DNA of 64,000 nt from Zavarzinella sp. (GTDB lineage Bacteria; Planctomycetota; Planctomycetia; Gemmatales; Gemmataceae), in assembly GCA_041399155.1 (NCBI GenBank), contig JAWKTI010000001.1, positions 310,001 to 374,000 on the forward strand. Reading direction: 5' to 3'. This document shows, in pieces, positions 37,727-45,897 of the stretch. The position numbers were made by a program, and so were the translations under genes. The notes beneath the pieces were generated by a model that was given only the letters and a program-made list of their open reading frames with translations, was not told the origin of the DNA and made no database searches. Positions within the stretch are counted from its first letter, which is position 1. Each line of letters opens with the position of its first letter.

Positions 37727-39775
37727 TTACCTGTTCTTCATCATTCCTTCATGAAATGGGAAGGAGACGCCGATATTCTGCCCAGGTCGCAGAATGTAAC
37801 GGTTGGCATCGTCGGTGTTGTTGAAGTCAATTGTGACCCGCACGCGACCGCTGGCGTCCAGTGCATCATCCACAAACGTGGTAGTGGCATCGAAGCGGGT
37901 ACCCAGTTTTGCGGTGGCAGGTAACTTCCAAAGGTGTACTTCGCCTCGATTGGTACCCACCACAATAAATGGTTCGGTGGCATTCGGTGAGAAGGCAGAA
38001 TGCAGTGCGATTCCCCCACGTGGGCAGTAGAGGCGGGCCACTTCGTAAGGTTCATCGGTTGTGGTGCCGCTGGTCCAGATCTGCACGGTTTGTTCATTCG
38101 TGTTCATCGTGGCAATCCAACGCTGGTTCCCACCTGCCAGTTTGGGTGAGAACTGGGCAAACTTCTGAAAGCGGGCGGTATCCAGGCTACTGTGGATGGA
38201 ATTCACTTTCTGCCCCAGCCCCAGGTGGTACATATCCAACTGGTTACGGCTGGCATCGACCAGAAGAAAACGCCCGTCTTCAGTTACCCCAGGGTGGGCT
38301 ACATCGCCAGTTCGCTTTTCGATCACAAAATCGACTTCAGCACCAGTGGCACCCACTTTCCAGACAATAATAGACGGTTCTTTCCCTGCCGAAACCACTT
38401 TCCCCTGGGGGGTAAAGGTCAGCGAAGTGATGGAACTATAGTGTTTTTGCTTCGGGAAGGTATATTTCAACTTGCCCTGAGCAACATCAATCATGTAAAT
38501 GCTTTTTTCATCTGCGGTTACCAGCCAGTTGCCATCGGGCGAGAATGCACTCGCTTGCACGCCACCTTCGTGCTTCAATTTGGTTTCTCCATCCACCATC
38601 ACCGATGTGGGTGCTGGCAACGTCAGATCAGCGATCGCCAGATCGTAAAGCATTGCAAAGCCGTCATCTGTACCCAGCAGCACCTTCGGTGCGGCTGCAC
38701 CTGGTGCGGTAACGGCAATGTTCGTAATCTGGTTGCGGGTGCGTAGTACTGCTTTTGTCAGCAGGTCCTGCCCCCAGATCATCAGCCGGCCATCTTTGCT
38801 GGCAGAAATAATGAAGGTTTCCTCACCAACTGTGGTGGTGGCTAAGCCCACAATCGGCACGTTGGTGGGGTGTTTATCAAACGTGGTCAATGCAGGAAGT
38901 TCGTCCGGTGCGGCCAGTTTGACCGGTTGACCGGTGCGAAAACTGCCCAGATACTCACGCGGCAGGGTGGCTTCTGCCCGCAAGCGGGAAAGGTTATGCA
39001 GCACCAGAATCGGATCAGTGGCCTTCACCGACTCCTTACGGTGCTTCAGCACCTGCACCACAATTCCATCGAATGGTGCCACAATTTTGTGGCGTTCAAT
39101 CTGAAGTTTCGCTTTGTTATTTTCCGATTTGGCGACTTCAATCTCGCCCTGTACCTTGGCTTGATCAATCCGATAACGTGCACGCGACAGCAAAGTATTA
39201 ACAAGTTCCGAAAACGGGATGGATTGCGAATTGAGTCCTTTCTGCATTCTGGCAAGCAACTCATCAGTAATTTTCAATGCTTCAGTAGCCTCTTTAATCT
39301 CGGCTTCGGCTGCAGCGGCACGCGTCAGGATAATTTCCGATTCATATCGAGCAAGGCGATCATCCAGAAACACAATCGGTGTGCCTTTCTTTACACGGTC
39401 GCCCAGGGTCAGCCGGCGGTATGCCTTGCCATCTTCCGTGCGGAACAAATCCGAATTAGCGGTATCATCGGTAGTTTCGATCCCCAGCCAGGCAATTTCA
39501 CCATCCACCTGACTGGAAATATCCGATTTGTCAAAAACAACTGTCAAGCCGTTGCTGGTGACCCCTGCAGGCGCAAACCGCGTCAGGGAATCTGCATCGG
39601 CATATTCGTCGTATTGAAATAAAGGATCTCCCAGCACCATGGGTGCGTCGGTTGCATCCGATTTACTTGGACTGCCCAGGTCGACGTTAGGGTTCGATGG
39701 CCCGCAGCCAACCAGAAAGCCAAACGTCAGGCATGCTGCGAGCTTGGGAATATGCAAAATATTCAAAGTTTTCAT
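37727..39775 (-). CDS. HlyD-type membrane-fusion lipoprotein with inserted WD40 propeller
   Basis: A 682-residue predicted lipoprotein. The MKTLNI start at 39775 gives a signal peptide with lipobox LVGC and the acylated Cys at residue 24. Residues ~75-300 have the membrane-fusion-protein layout: a biotinyl-lipoyl half (VKKGTPIVFLDDR), a long alpha-helical hairpin (EIILTRAAAAEAEIKEATEA...), the second lipoyl half (HKIVAPFDGIVVQVLKHRKE), and the start of the beta-barrel. About residues 305-625 instead resemble WD40 blades (DGRLMIWG, FSPDGNWLVTADEK, IIVWK, NRGEVHLWKL). After ~628 the barrel seems to resume (GRVRVTIDF, RPGQNIGVSFPF). A propeller inside an adaptor barrel is unusual. The gene follows the GAF-HlyD gene by 26 bases, so the two are probably one operon. 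No RND pump or ABC partner is adjacent. Confidence 0.8.
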   Translation of the reverse strand: MKTLNILHIPKLAACLTFGFLVGCGPSNPNVDLGSPSKSDATDAPMVLGDPLFQYDEYADADSLTRFAPAGVTSNGLTVVFDKSDISSQVDGEIAWLGIETTDDTANSDLFRTEDGKAYRRLTLGDRVKKGTPIVFLDDRLARYESEIILTRAAAAEAEIKEATEALKITDELLARMQKGLNSQSIPFSELVNTLLSRARYRIDQAKVQGEIEVAKSENNKAKLQIERHKIVAPFDGIVVQVLKHRKESVKATDPILVLHNLSRLRAEATLPREYLGSFRTGQPVKLAAPDELPALTTFDKHPTNVPIVGLATTTVGEETFIISASKDGRLMIWGQDLLTKAVLRTRNQITNIAVTAPGAAAPKVLLGTDDGFAMLYDLAIADLTLPAPTSVMVDGETKLKHEGGVQASAFSPDGNWLVTADEKSIYMIDVAQGKLKYTFPKQKHYSSITSLTFTPQGKVVSAGKEPSIIVWKVGATGAEVDFVIEKRTGDVAHPGVTEDGRFLLVDASRNQLDMYHLGLGQKVNSIHSSLDTARFQKFAQFSPKLAGGNQRWIATMNTNEQTVQIWTSGTTTDEPYEVARLYCPRGGIALHSAFSPNATEPFIVVGTNRGEVHLWKLPATAKLGTRFDATTTFVDDALDASGRVRVTIDFNNTDDANRYILRPGQNIGVSFPFHEGMMKNR

Positions 39776-39801
39776 GAATCGATCCGATCCCTTTCCGTGG
39801 G

Positions 39802-41916
39802 TCAGAAAAGGTAAAAAACAACTTTTTCGTAGAGAAATTCCCACACACCGTAGAACATCGAATAACCCATGGCATGTTTGCCGCAGCGGATTTTCGCACT
39901 GATTTCCGCATCGGTCACCAGCAGCCGCTCGTCCAGGTGGTATTCTTTGGGAATGTCGGCGGTATTCATGCGAACATACGCATATACCACTGGTTCGCTT
40001 TCATTCTGGTCATCGCGGTTGGGAATCGCTTCCGCAGTAATATCTTTGCGGGAGAGCTTCCCTTTCCCCTGATATCCAGGGGTGGGGGCACTGCGGGCCA
40101 ACACGTCGACCCACAGGAATTCATCGTCGCTCTGGCCTGGGTATGCCCGCAGCACCTGACCGATATGTTTCTGTGGGATTTTCAGCACAACCAGCCAGCC
40201 ACCATCCACGTTCCCTAAACGTAGCAGAGAATCGCTGGGTTTCACGGTTTTGCCCACCAGTTCTTCGCGAAAATCTGGTGTTACCACACGCCAACGCTGG
40301 GCACCCGAGAGAGATGGTTTAACGGATGGTGCCAGCACCTGAAACAACCCGGGGCGGGACAGATCGCATAGAAATCGCTGCTCATAAAAGTTCAGTTGGC
40401 TTTGCAGTTCGCTGGTTTCTTTCAACAATTGCGAACGCTCGGTGCGTAACTGCTCTTTTTCCTGAAAAGGGGTCTGGGAGCTATTAATTCGGCCTTCAAT
40501 GGTGTTGATTTTATCTGCCATCCCACGGAGCTGGGATTGGATCGCGGTAATTTTCAGTTCAAATTCGGTACTTCGCATCAATGCAACTGGCGAGGCGGGT
40601 AAAATCGTGTCATCGTGCTTCACCCGAAACTCGACCACCTGGCCTTCCGCATCGGGATAGACATACAACCGGTCCAGTGGGGCCAGTTTGCCACCCGCAT
40701 CCACTTTCAGGTCGTAGGGAATGAACACCAACGCACAGAGAAGTGCGGCAAAGAGGAATAATCCGGTAAACAGCCAGAAGCGTGCCTTACCGCCCAACCC
40801 CTGCTGGACCCGTTTCAATGGCCACCAAAGCGGCTTCAGGGGGACCTGCTTCATTTCCGATGCGTTATATAACGCACCTGCAGCATGACTGCCCACGATT
40901 TCCAGTTTCTTTTCCAGCAAATCGGTCTTTGCAGGTGGGTCGAACACTTCCATCATCAGTGCCGAACGCACCACTTTGAGCTTTTCGTTTGGCTTTGGCT
41001 GTTCCCGTTCATCACGTAAAGGGATCAGCACCAACAATTTCGGGTTTTGCTCCCGCAGATAGTTATTCAGTGCCTCATACACTTTCGGTGGCAGGGTTTC
41101 ATCGTTTTCGCCACGATATTCCAGCCGTTCACCCCACTGAATGACCGAATCGAACAGCTTTCTCATTAAAACGATGTGGGAACTGGCTTTTTCGACCACA
41201 TCCGCCCCGCTGACGGCTTCGATCGTGGTTTTTCGGCCGTGCCTTACTCCCACACAGATGCGGTCACATTCAATCAGCCGACGGCCTTCGTTTGCCACCA
41301 CGTACGCCACCTGGGTGGGGTCCAGTGATGCATGAATCTGCTTGCTGAACGCATCCAGCATTGTCCAGATTTTTTCCTGGCCGATCGTTTTGCGGTTGGT
41401 GTTGTTGCGGACGAAATTCGATGCAAAACCGGCCACCTGCAGCGTATATTTCAGCAGATCATCGGGGTGCATCGTGGGCTTCTGGAAGATTTCCAGCATC
41501 CCCAGCGTGCGGTTGTCTTCATCCAGAATGGGTGCGAATGCCAAGACTAGATTGGTCGGATTACCCGCTTCGGGATGCCCATCTGCCAGTGCTTTCGGCC
41601 CCAACAGTCCCTGGGCGTTCTTTTCAAACGCCACGCTCAGCAGTTCGTTGTGGAATTTCCGGCCTTCGGAGTGGTCATCCAGCCCGATTTTTTCCAGATT
41701 GACTGTGACTGCAGGCTGCAGCATCCCCTGTGGGGTGCGTAACCACACCGCACCGGCAGGTGCGTCGATCCCACTGAGGCCCTTGCGGACCAGTTCCTGA
41801 TAGAAGTCGGCAGGGGACATTTCAGAACCCGACAGTGCCGCCAACTGTTCGATGGTAATTTCCACCTGGCGTCGGAGCTGTCGAATACCTTCATTGGATG
41901 CAGGCTGGCTGCTCAT
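39802..41916 (-). CDS. GAF-domain sensor fused to a membrane HlyD-type adaptor
   Basis: A 704-residue protein. Residues ~20-340 contain one or two GAF-like domains (for example GAVWLRTPQGMLQPAV, APILDEDNRTLGMLEIFQ, RRLIECDRICVGVRHGR), which bind small ligands or chromophores. A membrane helix follows near 373-397 (FWLFTGLFLFAALLCALVF). The rest is HlyD-type: VDAGGKLAPLDRLYVYPDAEG, a short coiled coil with SQLNFYEQ, then a barrel-like end (VGKTVKPSDSLLRLGNVDGG). The GAF part would thus be cytoplasmic and the adaptor part periplasmic. It is the first gene of the pair with the WD40-containing lipoprotein, and divergent from the unknown operon at 42335 with the palindrome in between. A related planctomycete set often has a third M50/HlyD gene; it is absent here. 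Confidence 0.8.
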   Translation of the reverse strand: MSSQPASNEGIRQLRRQVEITIEQLAALSGSEMSPADFYQELVRKGLSGIDAPAGAVWLRTPQGMLQPAVTVNLEKIGLDDHSEGRKFHNELLSVAFEKNAQGLLGPKALADGHPEAGNPTNLVLAFAPILDEDNRTLGMLEIFQKPTMHPDDLLKYTLQVAGFASNFVRNNTNRKTIGQEKIWTMLDAFSKQIHASLDPTQVAYVVANEGRRLIECDRICVGVRHGRKTTIEAVSGADVVEKASSHIVLMRKLFDSVIQWGERLEYRGENDETLPPKVYEALNNYLREQNPKLLVLIPLRDEREQPKPNEKLKVVRSALMMEVFDPPAKTDLLEKKLEIVGSHAAGALYNASEMKQVPLKPLWWPLKRVQQGLGGKARFWLFTGLFLFAALLCALVFIPYDLKVDAGGKLAPLDRLYVYPDAEGQVVEFRVKHDDTILPASPVALMRSTEFELKITAIQSQLRGMADKINTIEGRINSSQTPFQEKEQLRTERSQLLKETSELQSQLNFYEQRFLCDLSRPGLFQVLAPSVKPSLSGAQRWRVVTPDFREELVGKTVKPSDSLLRLGNVDGGWLVVLKIPQKHIGQVLRAYPGQSDDEFLWVDVLARSAPTPGYQGKGKLSRKDITAEAIPNRDDQNESEPVVYAYVRMNTADIPKEYHLDERLLVTDAEISAKIRCGKHAMGYSMFYGVWEFLYEKVVFYLF

Positions 41917-42102
41917 GGAATCCTGCCACGAGTAAGAGGGAGAATCTGCGAGAAATAAACCGTCTACGATTTCCGCATATCGTTAAGACAGTTTATTTGT
42001 ATTGTCAAGCGAATGCAAGAAATCTGGGTGGATTCGGGGGTTTTCCAATGTAGTCGGGGTTGGCGTAACCCGCACAAGAGGCGTAAACGAAGAAGTGTCA
42101 AT

Positions 42103-42124
42103 TCGCAATATTGCAATATTGCGA
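42103..42124. promoter_or_regulatory. 22-bp perfect palindrome, possible operator
   Basis: The core CGCAATATTGCAATATTGCG (42104-42123) is its own reverse complement, with one more matching base pair on each side, and contains two overlapping GCAATATTGC units. It lies in the 418-base gap between the divergent GAF-HlyD gene (start 41916) and the unknown operon (start 42335), 211 bases before the latter and 187 from the former. A dimeric helix-turn-helix regulator site is a natural reading. The rest of the gap has no gene and no clear promoter, although the operon start has a good SD (GGAGG, 42321-42325, 9 bases before ATG). Confidence 0.5.
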
Positions 42125-42334
42125 TTCATGATTGTTGCTTGGTGACAAGATGAGAATGCGTGATAAGTTTACACGTAAATAGTTGATCGAAAAGCTAATT
42201 TTCCGGCACCGAAATGAACCGGTAGGTTCGATTCACCATCTAAATATTCGTGGCAACTAAGTTATTCGAACCCGAGAGATTCCACTTCCATCATTCAAAG
42301 CTCGTGATATGATTGAGAATGGAGGTAATCCTCA

Positions 42335-42748
42335 ATGGTAGAAATCCCAACGGTGAGATTCTTCTGCATTTGTGAAAAAGCAGAACGAAATCCCAATGAT
42401 GGTTCATGGAGTTTGCACAATATCTACCATACGGCTTATCTTCCGAAACAATTCGATAGAGTTGAGGAAATGTACGCCCACATCCAGTTAACGGATGGAA
42501 TTGGCGAAGCAATGATCGGACTGAAAGTAGAATGGGCGGACCTAGCAAATCCCAAAAGGAATCAATTGGTAGATCGAATTCCGTTAGGTACGATCAACTT
42601 TACTGATCCCTGGAAGGTAGTATCACGGACGATCAGGTTTGCAGAGATTCCAATCCCGAATCCAGGTCAGTACCGTTTCAGTTTGGTATTGAAGGATCAA
42701 GCACTGCAAGGTGGTGAAGTTTATTTGCGGATTTTGCAGGGAGAATGA
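42335..42748 (+). CDS. Unknown protein, first gene of a four-gene overlapping chain (DUF6941-like)
   Basis: A 137-residue beta-rich protein. It opens with VEIPTVRFFCICEKAERNP and has paired strands with NIYHTAYLPKQF, then PLGTINFTDPWKVVSR and ends GQYRFSLVLKDQALQGGEV: an alternating pattern that fits a C2-like or immunoglobulin-like sandwich, and to my reading resembles DUF6941, a family of unknown function. A good ribosome site (GGAGG, 9 bases upstream) precedes it. Its TGA at 42746-42748 overlaps the next ATG as ATGA. No enzyme motif is visible. The DUF assignment is from memory and moderate. Confidence 0.65.
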   Translation: MVEIPTVRFFCICEKAERNPNDGSWSLHNIYHTAYLPKQFDRVEEMYAHIQLTDGIGEAMIGLKVEWADLANPKRNQLVDRIPLGTINFTDPWKVVSRTIRFAEIPIPNPGQYRFSLVLKDQALQGGEVYLRILQGE

Positions 42749-43263
42749 AAATGACAAACAAAGAAAAAAAATCCGGCAAATTAATTACCCGCACTGATAG
42801 CGAGCCAATCATCGTCGTTAACTGTGCTAACTGGCCAGATAGTGGTGACCCTGAAAGAACCACTGGAAAGTTTGTCACGAATACGCCTTCAGAGCCAATT
42901 ACCTTAGTAGATTGTTCGAACTGGGTACTTGATCGACCATACATCAAATTAACATTTACGAGGAATGAGAGTGCTTCCCCTGCCCAGTTGCAAACTCGTA
43001 TCGAACAGGTGATGCTTGCACTACACGACCTTCGGCCTGAATTGGAACTGAAGTATGACCAAGACCGTTCTGAAATTGTTGATATCGATGGCACACAAAC
43101 GGCAATCGTCGCCCTGACGCCTCAGGCAGATCTGCCTGATCTTGCAGAGAAACTGCGGGATTTGTTCCAAGAAGTCAGAAAAACCCTTTTTTCACAGGAT
43201 CCTGACGATAGCCAACAAATTAGTGAAGAATGCGAACTTGTAGCAATGGACTTAAATTCATGA
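42745..43263 (+). CDS. Unknown protein with an N-terminal tandem repeat, second gene of the chain
   Basis: A 172-residue soluble protein of unknown family. The N-terminal 60 residues contain a two-copy repeat with a period of 30: GKLITRTDSEPIIVVNCANW (11-30) and GKFVTNTPSEPITLVDCSNW (41-60). The remaining ~110 residues have an alpha/beta character (PYIKLTFTRNESASP, then QTRIEQVMLALHDL) and end acidic. Its start overlaps the previous stop and its TGA (43261-43263) overlaps the next gene's ATG at 43260, so expression is probably coupled in a fixed ratio. No catalytic motif is seen. Confidence 0.65.
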   Translation: MKMTNKEKKSGKLITRTDSEPIIVVNCANWPDSGDPERTTGKFVTNTPSEPITLVDCSNWVLDRPYIKLTFTRNESASPAQLQTRIEQVMLALHDLRPELELKYDQDRSEIVDIDGTQTAIVALTPQADLPDLAEKLRDLFQEVRKTLFSQDPDDSQQISEECELVAMDLNS

Positions 43264-44066
43264 GTGAACCAACGCTACCAACGGAAGAGGAGATTGACCG
43301 ACTTCCTACATATGCACGAGTGGCATTCGCGGCACGGTGCGCGCGACGTGCCCAGCCATTGTTTCAAAAGCATTGGCCAGTAGCATCTATTCAGCATTTG
43401 AAAGCAATTGAGAACGCTATTCGAATCGCAGAACAGGCCGCCTATTCCTACGCCGCCGCCCACGCCAAAGCCACCACCATAGCCAGAGCGAGAGCCGCCG
43501 CCGCCGACGCCGCCACCAGAGACGCCGCCGCCACCAGAGACGCCGCCGCCACCAGAGCCGCCGACGCCGCCGCCGCCGCCAGAGCCGCCGACGCCGCCGC
43601 CGCCGCCAGAGCCGCCGACGCCGCCGCCGCCGCCGCCGCCACCGCCTACGTTGCCTACGTCTTCAGAGGCGCCGCCGCTGCCGCCGCTGCCGCCGCTGCC
43701 GCTGCCGACGCTGGGGTAGATATTTCCGATCTTCGTAATGACTTTGAGTATCTTCTGCAAGAATCACGCTGGCGTGGTAAATCGCCTGTACCTCTTACCT
43801 TCTTTCCTCCGCTGCCACAACTAGATGAGAAAATAAACCAACTAGAAGATAGCGATCTAGAGGAACTCGCGGGGGACAAAGAAGTGTCATTGATCGTTCG
43901 TGCCTATGCCAGACCCGGCATTACTGCCACTGAATTAGCACCGAAACTCGTTGAAATGTATACTGCCCTCAACGAATATACACTCGCCAAATACGGCAGG
44001 CATTTGGCACGTGATGGCTTTCGTCGTTTGCTGCTTTCCCACGCCAAACACCCGGTGCCATCATGA
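43260..44066 (+). CDS. Unknown protein with long Ala-rich repeat, third gene of the chain
   Basis: A 268-residue protein whose start at 43260 overlaps the preceding stop (ATGA). Residues ~1-60 form a folded region (LPTYARVAFAARCARRAQPL, then KAIENAIRIAEQ). Residues ~60-150 are about 70% Ala, with the 18-bp unit TRDAAA twice and the 27-bp unit RAADAAAAA three times (43515-43634), likely a long amphipathic helix. The C-terminal ~110 residues are again mixed (DISDLRNDFEYLLQESRW, then KLVEMYTALNEYTLAKYGRH). Proteins with the same layout (a conserved ARCARR-type N-domain and a huge Ala repeat) occur, to my knowledge, in other planctomycetes and actinobacteria without a known role. The stop overlaps the next ATG as ATGA. 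Confidence 0.65.
   Translation: MSEPTLPTEEEIDRLPTYARVAFAARCARRAQPLFQKHWPVASIQHLKAIENAIRIAEQAAYSYAAAHAKATTIARARAAAADAATRDAAATRDAAATRAADAAAAARAADAAAAARAADAAAAAAATAYVAYVFRGAAAAAAAAAAAADAGVDISDLRNDFEYLLQESRWRGKSPVPLTFFPPLPQLDEKINQLEDSDLEELAGDKEVSLIVRAYARPGITATELAPKLVEMYTALNEYTLAKYGRHLARDGFRRLLLSHAKHPVPS
43515..43634 (+). repeat. Coding tandem repeat (2 x 18 bp, then 3 x 27 bp)
   Basis: Two copies of an 18-bp unit encoding TRDAAA (43515-43532, 43533-43550), then ACC and three identical-in-frame 27-bp units encoding RAADAAAAA (43554-43580, 43581-43607, 43608-43634). It is embedded in a wider GCC-rich tract from about 43437 to 43716. Copy-number change by slippage would lengthen or shorten the helix in steps of nine residues without breaking the frame. 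Confidence 0.85.
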
Positions 44067-44437
44067 GTGAACTCAGCCGGGAACCGGCCCCAATGGATGT
44101 TGAAGGTGCGGAACTCCGCCTGCACGCCATCCTGCCACCTGGCGCTGCTAAGCATCTCTGTGACTTGATCGAGGCACTATACAGTCAATCGAACACATCA
44201 GAAATAACTGGCTCTCAGGAGCTTGACGTGATTCCCGATCCTGTGATCGCTTCTGCATTCGAAATGGCAGACCAGGATTTGGCTGATGCAGAACAACAAT
44301 TTGCTGCCGAGGAAGCCAAGCGGCAACAATCGGATCAGCCTACTGACACCGAAGACAAGATTTATGCTGCATACGCGATACTTCTTGACATTGCTGCAGA
44401 CCCAAACGTAAAGTTCAAACTGCAAATCGAAGAGTGA
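44063..44437 (+). CDS. Unknown acidic protein, last gene of the chain
   Basis: A 124-residue protein starting at the ATGA overlap (44063-44066) with the Ala-rich gene. Strongly acidic (many Asp/Glu; ADQDLADAEQQFAAEEAKR), with a helical N-terminal part (LRLHAILPPGAAKHLCDLIEAL) and no motif I recognise. It could be a small partner or inhibitor of the other chain members. The next gene, sbcD, begins 175 bases later, so it is not necessarily in the same transcript. Confidence 0.6.
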   Translation: MSELSREPAPMDVEGAELRLHAILPPGAAKHLCDLIEALYSQSNTSEITGSQELDVIPDPVIASAFEMADQDLADAEQQFAAEEAKRQQSDQPTDTEDKIYAAYAILLDIAADPNVKFKLQIEE

Positions 44438-44612
44438 CGTTGTTCTCTGCAACAAACAATTGACTCATCATCATCTGATTGAATTTGCAAATGCCGTTTT
44501 CCACTTACGTATCGAAATGGACTGTTATTTTCACTAACAGCGGAGAAGCTGGGCACAAAACAGATTCCTGAAGTGGGCATGGTTATTTGGCAATTTGCCT
44601 ACAATACCAGAT

Positions 44613-45848
44613 ATGCGAATACTGCACACTGCCGACTGGCACCTTGGTGATCGATTGGGCCGCCAGGATCGTACCGCCGACTTACGCACCGCTGTTGAAC
44701 AGGTGGCCAAATACTGCCACCAGGAACAGGTCGATCTACTGCTGGTGGCGGGGGACCTGTTCAGCGAACTGGCCCGCCCGGATTCACTGCGGGATACGAT
44801 TCGGCATTGGGGCGCTACTTTCAGCGATTTTCTGCACCAGGGTGGGACAATTATCACCCTGACCGGCAACCACGACAATGAAGTTTTCTGCCGCACATTG
44901 GCTGAGGCGATGGAACTTGCTGCACCAGAAGCAGTTACGGCAGATGGTGTTGCCAGTCGTGGGCGGTTTTATCTGGCCACGGAACCAACATTTTTTCGGC
45001 TGTCTGCACCCAATGAAGTGCAGTTTCTGCTGATGCCTTACCCCACGCTGAAGACCTATGTGCCCGATGGCGAAAAATATTCTTCTACCAGCGCACAGGA
45101 AAAATATCAGAAACTGATGGACGCAGTGGTGGAGAGAATGAACCAACTGCGGCAATCGCCCCACGCACGGCCGAACCTGCCCATGGTGCTGGCTGCCCAC
45201 CTGAATGTGGAAGGTGCCGATATTGGTAATGGGCTATTTCGCCTCAGCAGCGAACATGATGTCGTGGTCAAATTCGATCAACTGGCCAGCGATTATACTT
45301 ATATCGCTCTTGGCCATATTCACAAGCCGCAAGTCCTTGCAGGACAAGAACATATACGGTATTCGGGCAGCATCGAGTGCCTCGATCTAGGTGAGCATAA
45401 CGACCAGAAAAGTGTGGTGATTGTTGATATTGATGAAAATGGCCTGTCCACACCACCGCGGGTGCTGCCGTTACAAACCCGTCGGGTACGTCGGGTGCTG
45501 GTCGATCGACCTGCGGTGCAATTGCCGCAACTGATGCAGCAATACCCCACCGGTTGCAACGATCTGGTGCGTCTGGAAGTGCATTATCATTCGGGCGAAG
45601 ATAATCTGGAACAGATATTGAAGGATCTCGAAGTGATTTTTCCGCACTACTATACCAGAGAGTGGTCTGAAAAACTGGATCTGGGACCGGTGATGCCCCT
45701 GTCTCAGGAAGAAATCAGAACACTCAGCTTTCAGGATACTGTGCGGCAATATGCGATGGAGCAGTTGCTCGATCAGCCCGAATCCGAACGGAACGCACTT
45801 TTGGAACGCCTGGAACAATTATTGGATCAGGAAGCGACCAGTTCCTGA
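44613..45848 (+). CDS. sbcD: SbcD-type exonuclease subunit (Mre11 family)
   Basis: A 411-residue metallophosphoesterase, the nuclease subunit of SbcCD, which cleaves hairpins and opens protein-blocked DNA ends. Metal-site motifs are all present: HTADWHLGD (7-15), VAGDLFSE, TGNHDNE, AAHLNVEGAD and LGHIHKPQV. An in-frame ATG 18 bases upstream (44595) would add MPTIPD; the MRILHTADWH start matches the family. sbcC follows 49 bases later, as in most genomes. It comes after the four-gene chain but with a separate gap. Confidence 0.92.
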   Translation: MRILHTADWHLGDRLGRQDRTADLRTAVEQVAKYCHQEQVDLLLVAGDLFSELARPDSLRDTIRHWGATFSDFLHQGGTIITLTGNHDNEVFCRTLAEAMELAAPEAVTADGVASRGRFYLATEPTFFRLSAPNEVQFLLMPYPTLKTYVPDGEKYSSTSAQEKYQKLMDAVVERMNQLRQSPHARPNLPMVLAAHLNVEGADIGNGLFRLSSEHDVVVKFDQLASDYTYIALGHIHKPQVLAGQEHIRYSGSIECLDLGEHNDQKSVVIVDIDENGLSTPPRVLPLQTRRVRRVLVDRPAVQLPQLMQQYPTGCNDLVRLEVHYHSGEDNLEQILKDLEVIFPHYYTREWSEKLDLGPVMPLSQEEIRTLSFQDTVRQYAMEQLLDQPESERNALLERLEQLLDQEATSS

Positions 45849-45897
45849 AGTACCATCCGTACTGCACCAACCCACCTGGATTTCGAATGGAAGTGAT

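Noticed and set aside
43515..43634. Tandem repeats as a possible CRISPR array
   Set aside because: Units are directly adjacent with no spacers and keep the reading frame; this is a coding minisatellite.
43275..43760. 161-codon minus-strand Gly-rich frame opposite the Ala-rich gene
   Set aside because: It is the antisense of GCC repeats, with unlikely runs of Gly and Val; the sense gene fits the ATGA chain.
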